NCBI GenBank assembly: GCA_900313745.1
Contig: OMSM01000162.1
Span: 1 to 5,639 of the forward strand
Direction of reading: 5' to 3'
Length of the DNA stretch: 5,639 bases
Origin: an uncultured Lachnospiraceae bacterium
Lineage (GTDB): Bacteria > Bacillota > Clostridia > Lachnospirales > Lachnospiraceae
Of the stretch, positions 1 through 5,639 are shown one piece after another. Made by a program: the position numbers and the translations under genes. The notes under the pieces were generated by a model, which did not search any database, was not told the DNA's origin, and was given only the letters and a program-made list of their open reading frames with translations. The stretch's first letter is position 1. The number at the start of each line of letters is the position of its first letter.

Positions 1-297
1 AGCAAATCCAGCCACAGCAGGGGAAGCACCGTCGATCTGACCCTGTTTGACATGAAAACGGGAAAAGAACTGGACATGGGAAGCCCTTTCGACTTCTTCG
101 GGGAGATATCCCATCCCGACTGCCGCGATATCACCGAGGAACAGTATTCCAACAGGATGCTGCTAAGAAGGGCAATGATCCGTGGAGGCTTCACGCCGAT
201 CGACTGCGAGTGGTGGCACTTCACGCTTGGGAATGAGCCTTATCCGGACGTCTATTTCGAATTCCCCGTGTCCTCGGATTACCTGAAGAGAACTTAA
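1..297 (+). CDS. D-alanyl-D-alanine dipeptidase, VanX/DdpX type (peptidase M15D), 5'-truncated
   Basis: This is the C-terminal 98 residues of a zinc dipeptidase that hydrolyses the dipeptide D-Ala-D-Ala; the left window edge removes the start. The frame is open from base 1 and ends at TAA 295-297. Seen: SSHSRGSTVDLTL at residues 3-15 and CEWWHF at residues 69-74. In the family, the first motif supplies a His and an Asp zinc ligand, and the second supplies the catalytic Glu and the third ligand, a His. The spacings here (H5 to D12 is 7, D12 to E70 is 58, E70 to H73 is 3) equal those I recall for enterococcal VanX H116, D123, E181 and H184. The family is about 200 residues long, so roughly half is present; the catalytic Arg nearer the N terminus is outside the window. 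No vanH or vanA ligase is visible, so a role in peptidoglycan or dipeptide turnover is as likely as glycopeptide resistance. An internal ATG at 52 lies downstream of the zinc motif and is not the start. Confidence 0.93.
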   Translation, partial: SKSSHSRGSTVDLTLFDMKTGKELDMGSPFDFFGEISHPDCRDITEEQYSNRMLLRRAMIRGGFTPIDCEWWHFTLGNEPYPDVYFEFPVSSDYLKRT

Positions 298-2087
298 GCT
301 TCCCGGGACAGCTGCCCGTCCTTCACCAGTTTTGTCCCCTTCACCTCGTAGGCGTCCAGGCTGTCGGCGTAGATGGTCAGGGGTTCCCTGTCCAGGGTGC
401 ATCGGACGACGCCCTTGTTCGCGTGGGGATAGCGGTTCCTCGTGAGCGGGCCCTGGTAGTACGGGGTTTTCACGACGGTGTTGTCAATGAGCCTGATCCC
501 GGAGGATTTCTCGATCTCTACTGCGCCCCTCTCCGGAAGCTCAAGCCTGCGCGGGTGCGTGAGACGGAAGGTGTTGTTCCTTATGGTGATGTCCCCGCAG
601 GAGCGCAGGGAAATCGCGAAGCCGGAGCAGTCCTCGAAGAGGTTGTTCTCGAAGGTTATGTCCCGGAACACGGGCGAGGGCGAGTCCCCCGCGGGAATCA
701 GCGTGCGGAGATAGACGCAGGAAGCCCAGCGGTTCACGTCGCAGCTGATGAATTTGTTGTTCCGGATGGTCAGGTCCCGGACCCCGATGCCCTCGGACCA
801 TCGCGGTTCGATGTCCACCACGGTCCAGATTGCGGAGCCCTGGGTCTTATAAATAACGTTGTTCTCCACGAGCCCGCGGCTTGCCCCAAGAAGCAGGCCC
901 CGGGCTCTGTTTTCGTGGAAATAGTTGTTCCGGAAGATATAGTTCATCGTGGAGAACTTCAGGTTATAGGTGACCCAGTTCACCCCGCAGCCTTCCGGGA
1001 GATCCCGGTCAAAGGTGATCTTCTGAAGGCGGCCGCCGTCAAGAACTTCCTTCTTCTCCACCACCGCGCGGAAATCCATGTCCAGGATGTCATCCCGGAG
1101 TATGCCTACGGTATCGCCCTCGCTGCAGACGAGGCGGGTCTGGATGATGAAGGTCCGGGAGTCGGTCTTCTCCGTGATAAGCCCCACATTGTCGTGAATA
1201 TTGATGGCGTCGTCGCCGGCAAACGAGAAGTCGCAGTTCTCGACGATTACATAGCCCCCGGAATTCCCGATGTGCATGGAGTCCGCGGTGGCGGAGATAT
1301 TGGCGTTCCTTCCCGGCTTCTTCGCCACGGTGCAGTGATCGAAATGGGTATACGCGGTGGCGGAGGTAATGATCCAGCCCATGCCCGGAACAGACCAGAT
1401 GGTGACATTCCGGAAGGTCACGTGGCGGCTCTCCCGGACTACAAAGGCATTCGTCCCGTACATCTCGTAGCGGAGGCAGTAGACCTCGCCGGGCTGCATA
1501 TCCTGAAGGAGACCGTCGTGATGGACGATGGAATGATTTCCTCCGGGATACTCCATGGAGCGGACGCAGGGCTGGAAGTAATTAATCTCATATTCCTTGC
1601 CGAATTCCACTCCGGGAGTCAGATCTTCCGGGTCGTACTGGTTCACGGACTTCCACACGTTCCTCTGAACCTCGTCCACCTCGAAGTGCTCGAACTCCAC
1701 GGACTCCTCGTCCGCCCTCACCACGCGGATCATGTCGGCAAGCCGGTACCGGTTCTCCCAGTCCCAGTCGATGATCAAGTTCTCCGCGCTGAAGCGGCAG
1801 ACATTGACCACGCTGAAATATCCCTTCTCGGACCAGAGAAAAACCGAGTCACCGCCGTCCAGCATGCCGTCGGTGACATTGCGGATCTCGATCTGCTTCT
1901 CCGAGGCGAAGCGGTACACCGCCTTCGCGAAGGCGAGACGGGTGCCCGGATTCTCCGCCATATAGTCCACCGCCCTCTGGAGGGCCTCGGTATTGTCCGG
2001 GTTTTCCGGGGTCACGCCGAAGGAAGCCGCGTCAACACTTCGGACAATTACCGGCTCGTCGATGCTGAAGTTCAGTTCCATTGCCAT
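294..2087 (-). CDS. Right-handed parallel beta-helix protein, probable GH110-like glycoside hydrolase
   Basis: A 597-residue protein with no signal peptide or membrane segment, so probably cytosolic. Residues 17-62 (SVDAASFGVTPENPDNTEAL and onward) resemble the N-terminal cap of pectate-lyase-like helices. NLIIDWDW (103-110) is followed by many rungs of N-x-F type: ENCDF (283-287), FRNNYF (385-390), VENNVIY (407-413), IRNNKF (441-446), FENNLF (479-484) and IRNNTF (502-507). The region TADSMH (267-272) to GDDAINIH (291-298) matches the catalytic region of family GH110 alpha-1,3-galactosidases. D269, D292 and D293 have the spacing I recall for catalytic D321, D344 and D345 of a Pseudoalteromonas GH110 enzyme. 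RARGLLLGA (394-402) and GSAIW (417-421) with a following VRDLTIRNN also fit that family. The substrate is probably an imported galactoside, but this is inferred. The gene follows the exported protein gene after 6 bases, so the two are probably cotranscribed. The start may be Met3 (see the ribosome-binding-site entry). Alternatives are another beta-helix hydrolase, lyase or epimerase. Confidence 0.82.
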   Translation of the reverse strand: MAMELNFSIDEPVIVRSVDAASFGVTPENPDNTEALQRAVDYMAENPGTRLAFAKAVYRFASEKQIEIRNVTDGMLDGGDSVFLWSEKGYFSVVNVCRFSAENLIIDWDWENRYRLADMIRVVRADEESVEFEHFEVDEVQRNVWKSVNQYDPEDLTPGVEFGKEYEINYFQPCVRSMEYPGGNHSIVHHDGLLQDMQPGEVYCLRYEMYGTNAFVVRESRHVTFRNVTIWSVPGMGWIITSATAYTHFDHCTVAKKPGRNANISATADSMHIGNSGGYVIVENCDFSFAGDDAINIHDNVGLITEKTDSRTFIIQTRLVCSEGDTVGILRDDILDMDFRAVVEKKEVLDGGRLQKITFDRDLPEGCGVNWVTYNLKFSTMNYIFRNNYFHENRARGLLLGASRGLVENNVIYKTQGSAIWTVVDIEPRWSEGIGVRDLTIRNNKFISCDVNRWASCVYLRTLIPAGDSPSPVFRDITFENNLFEDCSGFAISLRSCGDITIRNNTFRLTHPRRLELPERGAVEIEKSSGIRLIDNTVVKTPYYQGPLTRNRYPHANKGVVRCTLDREPLTIYADSLDAYEVKGTKLVKDGQLSREA

Positions 2088-2092
2088 TCCCC
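2088..2092 (-). promoter_or_regulatory. Weak Shine-Dalgarno GGGGA favouring the second ATG of the beta-helix gene
   Basis: On the minus strand, GGGGA lies directly against the first ATG (2087), which is too close for normal initiation. It lies 6 bases from the in-frame ATG at 2081 (Met3), a normal spacing. An AGGAA at 2104-2108 sits 16 bases from the first ATG, which is too far. The true protein probably starts at Met3 and has 595 residues. The site sits immediately after the stop of the upstream gene (2094-2096), so initiation may be coupled to termination there. Confidence 0.5.
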
Positions 2093-2093
2093 G

Positions 2094-4307
2094 TCAGTTG
2101 TGTTTCCTGTTGAACAGGCGGCGGACCCCTTTTCTCCATGAGGAGGTCTTCTTATGGCCTGTATTCATCTGGTAGGAAACCGCTTCCATATCCTCGGGAA
2201 GAGAAACCGGCTCCTCCAGCTCAAGGGCTTTGGAATTATAATCGGGCGAGGCGAGTTTTTCCATGACATATCCCAGCTGGTGCCTGCCATCCTCACCGCA
2301 GTAATCCGTCACCAGCCAGAGCTCCCCGTCGTAAGCAGTGCGCATTCCCGTCACCAGGAACCTGTCCCCTTCCTTAAGGCCGCCGATGCGCTCCGAATCG
2401 GTGGAGATGTCCGCGCGCACATTCGCCGTGCCGGCATCAAGCGTGTAATAGACCGGCGCTATTGCCGTATCCCGGCTGTACGTCAGGGCGAGGTAGTCCC
2501 TGTACGCCCAGCCCTCGTCTCCGTCGTACATGAAGCGGATCCAGTTCCCGGCATCTCCGTCGGCCTGCACGAATTCTCCGTACTGCAGCCCGCCCCTGCG
2601 CGACGCGTAGGAGCTCGCATCGCTGCGCACGTTGAGCGAACTGGCCGTGACAATATAGAGATCATCGGACCAGTACACCGGAACATCGTAAAGGACAGTC
2701 GCCGTCACCGGATTCGCCGGCATGTAGATATAGAACTCGACTTTCGAGAGGTCCTCATACGGCACCTCGACGCCCTCGACAGACCAGCCCCGGAAGGGGT
2801 AGCCGTCCGGTGAAACAAACGCCGATATCTGGATGTGCGTCCCGGGCAGCGCAGAAGTGACCTTCGATCCGGAATACTCGGCAATGCCGTTATTGACCGT
2901 GATCGCGTACCTCTCGGCCTGGCCCGTGACCGTGCAGACGTTGCTGGCGACGGCGCCGATGCAGCCGTCCGCATATCCGAGAACGCGGTAATACGTCGTG
3001 CCCTGGCCGGAGGATGGCGTCACGTACGACATTCCCGTCGCACCGGAGATGTCGGCCCAGTTGTGTCCGTCGGAGCTCTGCTGCCACTGGTAATGCACAC
3101 TTTCCGGGTGGTCCGCGAACACCCCGGAATAGGAGAAAACAAGGTCGTCGCCGTAGTTCCTGTAGCTGAAGCCCTGCCAGAGCTCACCGTCCGCGATGGA
3201 AAAAGGACGGCTTGCAAAACTCTTGACGCAGTAATCATCTCCCGCCCAGAAGTCGTCCCTGGAGAGCCAGTACTCGCCGTCCACCTTCACGGTCATGTCC
3301 TCGGCGAAGATATACTCCTGCGCGTCCTGGCCATCCAGCCTGAACTTCACCGAAAGACGCCATTCCCCGGGGGTGAAGGTGCCGCTGTCCGCAGTTCTCC
3401 ACACTCCGTCGCTTCCCCTGTGCTCATATTCGTAGCTCACCGCGCGGACCGGCAGGTTTACCGGATCTGTCCAGGTCACCTGCACCTGCGGGTCGGCCCC
3501 CGCGATGTCCTCTCCGGCTATGACCGCGGATTCAATGTAGGTAACCGCGTAAACCGCCGTGATATCCGTGCGCTCATCAGGCCTTGTCGTGACCGGCCAC
3601 ACATCCGCCGTGATCTGAGCCGTCTGGTTTCCGTCGGATACCTCGATCACCAGCGGGACGATCTCCTGGGTGATCGATGCCGGCGTCCCGCTTACCGTTC
3701 CGTCCGAATAGACGCTCACCCAGTCCGGGCCGGACACCTTGCGGAAGGTATAGGAGCCGCTGCCGCCGAAGGCAGCTCCGGCGACGGAGTACGAACTGAT
3801 CGGCTTCCCCACCAGAGGATTCCGGATATCGAACTCGGGATTATCGGAGAACAGCAGCCCGCTGCCGCTGATCGTATAGCCCCGCTCTACCCTGACTGCG
3901 GAATAGCTCCCGAAATCCTCCATGCGGTCCGAGGTCCACTCGTATCCGTCGACACTGACCGAGAGGAAGTCGGGCAGGGTATATGCGTCATAATCCGCCC
4001 CCTGAAGGACAAGGTTTCCGGAAAGAAGATAGTACCCATCGGCAAAGAGGCTTTGTGTATACGGCAGATATACCCCGGCCGCCTCATCGTATCTGGACCA
4101 CTGCAGATCGGCAAAACGGGCCGGATTGCCGATCTGAACTTCAATATACGGTGCCCGCACCGCGCCGCCGTACTGTACGAACGTCTCCGCGTCGGAAACC
4201 GCCGTGACATAGCCGATAGGCGCTTTCTCCGCCAGTACCCTGGACGGAAATACACAGGCCATCAACAATGCAGTAAAAAGGACTGCGATAAGCTTTCTTC
4301 CTCTCAT
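2094..4307 (-). CDS. Exported multi-domain surface protein with Ig-like, InlB-type repeat and two SH3-like domains
   Basis: 737 residues. Residues 1-26 form a Sec signal peptide: MRGRK, a hydrophobic core LIAVLFTALLMA, and a likely cleavage after VLA at 26/27. LLMAC at 14-18 is a weak lipobox alternative. Residues 27-160 match nothing I recognise. Residues 160-236 resemble a putative Ig/cadherin-like domain (GKPI, then DGTVSGTP, then VIEVSDGN). Residues 240-380 are unassigned beta-rich sequence. Residues 385-461 are Ig-like (YQWQQSSDGHNWADISGAT, then TYYRV). Residues 466-541 carry an InlB-type repeat (PFRGWSVEGVEV, then YMPANPVTATV). Residues 550-609 (SLNVRSDASSY, then GWAYRDYLAL) and 617-686 (TANVRADISTDSERIGGL, then GYVMEKL) are bacterial SH3-like domains, which commonly bind peptidoglycan. 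An acidic linker (about 695-709) precedes the basic tail 718-737. There is no LPXTG motif, enzymatic domain or membrane anchor. Expected role: wall-associated or secreted adhesin or scaffold. It has a strong ribosome binding site and heads a unit with the beta-helix gene. The function is not known. Confidence 0.88.
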   Translation of the reverse strand: MRGRKLIAVLFTALLMACVFPSRVLAEKAPIGYVTAVSDAETFVQYGGAVRAPYIEVQIGNPARFADLQWSRYDEAAGVYLPYTQSLFADGYYLLSGNLVLQGADYDAYTLPDFLSVSVDGYEWTSDRMEDFGSYSAVRVERGYTISGSGLLFSDNPEFDIRNPLVGKPISSYSVAGAAFGGSGSYTFRKVSGPDWVSVYSDGTVSGTPASITQEIVPLVIEVSDGNQTAQITADVWPVTTRPDERTDITAVYAVTYIESAVIAGEDIAGADPQVQVTWTDPVNLPVRAVSYEYEHRGSDGVWRTADSGTFTPGEWRLSVKFRLDGQDAQEYIFAEDMTVKVDGEYWLSRDDFWAGDDYCVKSFASRPFSIADGELWQGFSYRNYGDDLVFSYSGVFADHPESVHYQWQQSSDGHNWADISGATGMSYVTPSSGQGTTYYRVLGYADGCIGAVASNVCTVTGQAERYAITVNNGIAEYSGSKVTSALPGTHIQISAFVSPDGYPFRGWSVEGVEVPYEDLSKVEFYIYMPANPVTATVLYDVPVYWSDDLYIVTASSLNVRSDASSYASRRGGLQYGEFVQADGDAGNWIRFMYDGDEGWAYRDYLALTYSRDTAIAPVYYTLDAGTANVRADISTDSERIGGLKEGDRFLVTGMRTAYDGELWLVTDYCGEDGRHQLGYVMEKLASPDYNSKALELEEPVSLPEDMEAVSYQMNTGHKKTSSWRKGVRRLFNRKHN

Positions 4308-4316
4308 AAGGCATAC

Positions 4317-4322
4317 CCTCCT
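4317..4322 (-). promoter_or_regulatory. Strong Shine-Dalgarno AGGAGG for the exported protein
   Basis: The minus strand reads AGGAGG, then 9 bases, then ATG at 4307. This fixes the start that gives a complete signal peptide. A nearer out-of-frame ATG at 4314 lies only 2 bases from the AGGAGG and is not used. Confidence 0.8.
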
Positions 4323-4352
4323 ACCGTGCAGTAAATATCAATTGTTCCCGAT

Positions 4353-4394
4353 ACTATAACTATAGAGTTCCGGTGAGATTTATACCTCGGTCAA
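4353..4394 (-). promoter_or_regulatory. Candidate promoter region for the exported-protein / beta-helix unit
   Basis: Reading the minus strand, TTGACC (4389-4394) resembles a -35 box. Two tandem TATAGT hexamers (4359-4364 and 4353-4358) and a TATAAA (4379-4384) resemble -10 boxes. No pair has 16-18 base spacing: TTGACC to the first TATAGT is 24. The region is clearly AT-rich against GC-rich surroundings and lies 46-87 bases before the start codon, where a promoter is expected. The exact elements are not resolved. Confidence 0.3.
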
Positions 4395-4416
4395 AATGAT
4401 TAATAACAGCTGATTC

Positions 4417-4435
4417 TCCTGTCGTCACGACAGGA
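4417..4435. promoter_or_regulatory. Perfect 19-base palindrome, putative operator between divergent genes
   Basis: TCCTGTCGT-C-ACGACAGGA has 9-base arms (4417-4425 and 4427-4435) around a single centre base. It lies almost midway in the 250-base divergent intergenic region, 109 bases from the minus-strand start codon and 122 bases from the plus-strand start codon. A symmetric odd-length site like this is typical of a dimeric repressor or activator. It could also fold in RNA as a 7-base-pair hairpin with a 5-base loop, but no T-run follows on either strand, so it is not a standard terminator. No regulator gene is in the window. Confidence 0.5.
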
Positions 4436-4470
4436 TTCCGTTTCCGCAGGGACAGCGGGATTCCGTCTCC
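4429..4470. repeat. Imperfect direct repeat (GACAG plus GGATTCCGTYTCC)
   Basis: The first copy, GACAGGATTCCGTTTCC at 4429-4445, is repeated as GACAGCGGGATTCCGTCTCC at 4451-4470, with a 3-base insertion and one substitution. The core GGATTCCGT-Y-TCC occurs at 4433-4445 and 4458-4470, 25 bases apart start to start. The first copy overlaps the right arm of the palindrome. The repeat ends 21 bases before the -10 box of the plus-strand gene. It could be paired regulator-binding half-sites or a chance duplication. Confidence 0.4.
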
Positions 4471-4491
4471 CCCGCGGGCGGCCGCATGCAC

Positions 4492-4497
4492 TATAAT
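4492..4497 (+). promoter_or_regulatory. Consensus -10 box TATAAT for the acyltransferase gene
   Basis: A perfect TATAAT lies 60 bases before the start codon at 4558, with a predicted transcript start near 4504. No -35 box is recognisable at 16-18 bases; that stretch is C/G-rich (around 4466-4485). An activator bound at the upstream repeat or palindrome could compensate. The leader would be about 54 bases. Confidence 0.5.
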
Positions 4498-4557
4498 ATA
4501 TCCTGACTGCTGATCCGGTGTCCGCACCGCCCCTGCCTTACCCCTCCTCCGACGAAC

Positions 4558-5639
4558 ATGAAAAGAAATACCACGATTGACATACTCCGGCTTGTTTTCG
4601 CACTGATCATCATGCTCCACCACTCCAGGTATTTCCTTGGATACGACCGCTGCGTATTTGCAGGCGGCTCTCTCGCCGTCGAATTCTTCTTTATCGTTTC
4701 CGGCTTCCTTATGGCGAAGAAGGCGGCAGGTCCCGGCAGCCCCGCCGCCGAAAAGGAGGGCGGGGACTTCGGCACCGCCCGCTTCCTTCTGGGAAAACTC
4801 GATGCCGTCCTGCCGGAGATGCTTGCCGGCTGGCTCATCGGTTTTGCCGTGATCGCCGCAGCGGACTCCCTTCCCGCCGCCTCCCTTGCGGACAAGCTTA
4901 AGGAATACCTCTGGGAGCCCCTGATGCTCAGGATGACGGGCATCTACACCGGCGGCTTCAACGGGGTGACCTGGTATATCTCCTCCATGCTCCTATGCAT
5001 GGCCGTTCTCTACCCCCTCACAAGGCGGTATCCCGACATGATGACGAAGGTAGCCGCGCCGATGATCTCCCTTCTCCTTCTCGGATATCTCTGCCGGAAC
5101 TTCGACCACCCGAGGGAGCCCTCCGAATGGCTCGGGTTCACCTTCAAGGGCAACATAAGGGCGATGGCGGAAATCTCCCTCGGAATCGCCGCTTACCGGA
5201 TCTCCGCAAGGATCAGCAGGATCGAGTTCCGCCGGACAGGCGAATGGCTCATCACAATTGCCGAATCTGCGCTTTACTTCGCTTACATCCGCTACATGTT
5301 CCTCGCCCTGCCGGGGCAGGCGGACTACCTGTACATCCTTGCCGTCTGGATCGCGGTGGTGCTCACCTTCTCGGGCAGGGGCGCGGAAAACCGCCTTTAC
5401 CGCCGGGCCTCCGCACGACAAAATGCGCGGCGCGATGCCGGCAAATCTGCCCTGCTCACGGCCGGGCACGCTGCAGCGCCTTCCGCCGGCCTTCTCTGCG
5501 CGAGGTTCAGCTCCGGCATCTTCTTCGGGCACCTCTACATCGCGACCCGGCTTAACCGCCTGCTTCCGGGAGTTGCCGGAAGAGGGCCGAAACTTATCTG
5601 CTACGTCCTTCTTTCTCTCGCGAACGGAGCGGTTATCTG
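4558..5639 (+). CDS. Acyltransferase 3 family integral membrane protein, 3'-truncated
   Basis: Open from ATG 4558 to the window end: 360 whole residues plus 2 bases, no stop. The family (OafA/YrhL-type, Acyl_transf_3) moves acetyl or other acyl groups across the membrane onto sugars, peptidoglycan or other envelope polymers. Seen: an N terminus MKRNTTIDILRLVFALIIML followed by HH, giving the family's Arg-x10-His pattern (R11, H22) in the first membrane helix. AVEFFFIVSGFLMA (40-53) is the hallmark second segment. WYISSMLLCMAVLYPL (139-154) matches the family's W-x-(I/L)-S segment. Further hydrophobic stretches lie near 86-102, 166-178, 230-250 and 257-271, with another helix start after 316 (SGIFFGHLYIA). 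A basic, Ala-rich stretch at 273-309 is unusually long and probably a loop. Family members usually have 330-400 residues, so only the end is missing. The start is set by homology; no Shine-Dalgarno is visible. It is divergent from the exported-protein unit. The acceptor cannot be told from sequence. Confidence 0.92.
   Translation, partial: MKRNTTIDILRLVFALIIMLHHSRYFLGYDRCVFAGGSLAVEFFFIVSGFLMAKKAAGPGSPAAEKEGGDFGTARFLLGKLDAVLPEMLAGWLIGFAVIAAADSLPAASLADKLKEYLWEPLMLRMTGIYTGGFNGVTWYISSMLLCMAVLYPLTRRYPDMMTKVAAPMISLLLLGYLCRNFDHPREPSEWLGFTFKGNIRAMAEISLGIAAYRISARISRIEFRRTGEWLITIAESALYFAYIRYMFLALPGQADYLYILAVWIAVVLTFSGRGAENRLYRRASARQNARRDAGKSALLTAGHAAAPSAGLLCARFSSGIFFGHLYIATRLNRLLPGVAGRGPKLICYVLLSLANGAVI

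Noticed and set aside
1..297. Vancomycin resistance cluster
   Set aside because: Only a VanX/DdpX-type dipeptidase is visible. The right-hand neighbours are not van genes and the left side is outside the window, so resistance cannot be claimed.
304..318. CGGG-ACAGCTG-CCCG hairpin just after the dipeptidase stop as a terminator
   Set aside because: The stem is only 4 bases, the T-run (330-333) is 11 bases away, and the site lies inside the coding region of the convergent gene.
423..2141. 572-residue open frame on the plus strand antisense to the beta-helix gene
   Set aside because: It mirrors the codon bias of the real minus-strand gene, has low-complexity V/H/G/D/P/R composition and no recognisable domain, while the opposite strand encodes a clear beta-helix protein.
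2154..2813. 219-residue open frame on the plus strand antisense to the exported protein's SH3 and InlB-type region
   Set aside because: The minus-strand product has recognisable SH3-like domains here; the plus-strand translation has only shadow-type composition.
2835..4334. 499-residue open frame on the plus strand antisense to the exported protein
   Set aside because: Arg/His/Val-rich composition typical of an antisense shadow. It runs through the signal peptide and ribosome binding site of the real gene and has no domain I recognise.
4471..4485. CCCGCGGG and GCGGCCGC palindromes before the TATAAT
   Set aside because: Short GC-only symmetric runs are common in GC-rich DNA and have no support as binding sites.
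4360..4943. Minus-strand open frames covering the intergenic region and the acyltransferase 5' end
   Set aside because: They are antisense to conserved acyltransferase motifs, with composition rich in Arg, Ser and Ala and no supporting ribosome binding site before their ATGs.
4993..5555. Open frames of 179 (minus) and 186 (plus) residues inside the acyltransferase
   Set aside because: Alternative-frame shadows. The frame from 4558 is uninterrupted to the window edge and carries the membrane segments.

Overview
The window looks like chromosomal DNA of a moderately GC-rich Firmicute, probably a Clostridia/Lachnospiraceae-type gut or rumen bacterium. This is inferred from three things: a secreted multi-domain protein with SH3 repeats and Gram-positive style architecture, a strong AGGAGG ribosome binding site, and a VanX-type dipeptidase beside cell-envelope genes. 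No rRNA, tRNA, phage, transposon or CRISPR sequence is visible, so the taxonomic call stays tentative.

Layout: (1) positions 1-297 on the plus strand hold the C-terminal half of a VanX/DdpX-type D-Ala-D-Ala dipeptidase, cut by the left window edge. (2) Convergent to it, with the two stop codons sharing a TTAA, is a 597-residue cytosolic-looking right-handed beta-helix protein (294-2087, minus). Its central Asp residues match the glycoside hydrolase family 110 pattern. (3) Six bases upstream of that gene on the same strand is a 737-residue exported protein (2094-4307, minus) with a signal peptide, a putative Ig/cadherin-like domain, an Ig-like domain, an InlB-type repeat, two SH3-like domains and a strongly cationic C-terminal tail. 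(4) A 250-base divergent intergenic region (4308-4557) holds a perfect 19-base palindrome, a direct repeat and a consensus -10 box. (5) From 4558 to the right edge on the plus strand lies an integral-membrane acyltransferase 3 family protein, cut by the window edge.

The two minus-strand genes look like a two-gene transcription unit starting in the 4308-4557 region and ending at the convergent dipeptidase. The common theme is cell surface and glycan chemistry: D-Ala-D-Ala hydrolysis, probable galactoside hydrolysis, a wall-associated adhesin-like protein and acylation of an envelope polymer. No single pathway can be proven from the sequence. I do not see convincing evidence of a new defence or mobile system. 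The most interesting points are the unnamed GH110-like enzyme paired with an exported SH3 protein, that protein's cationic tail, and the palindrome in the divergent promoter region.
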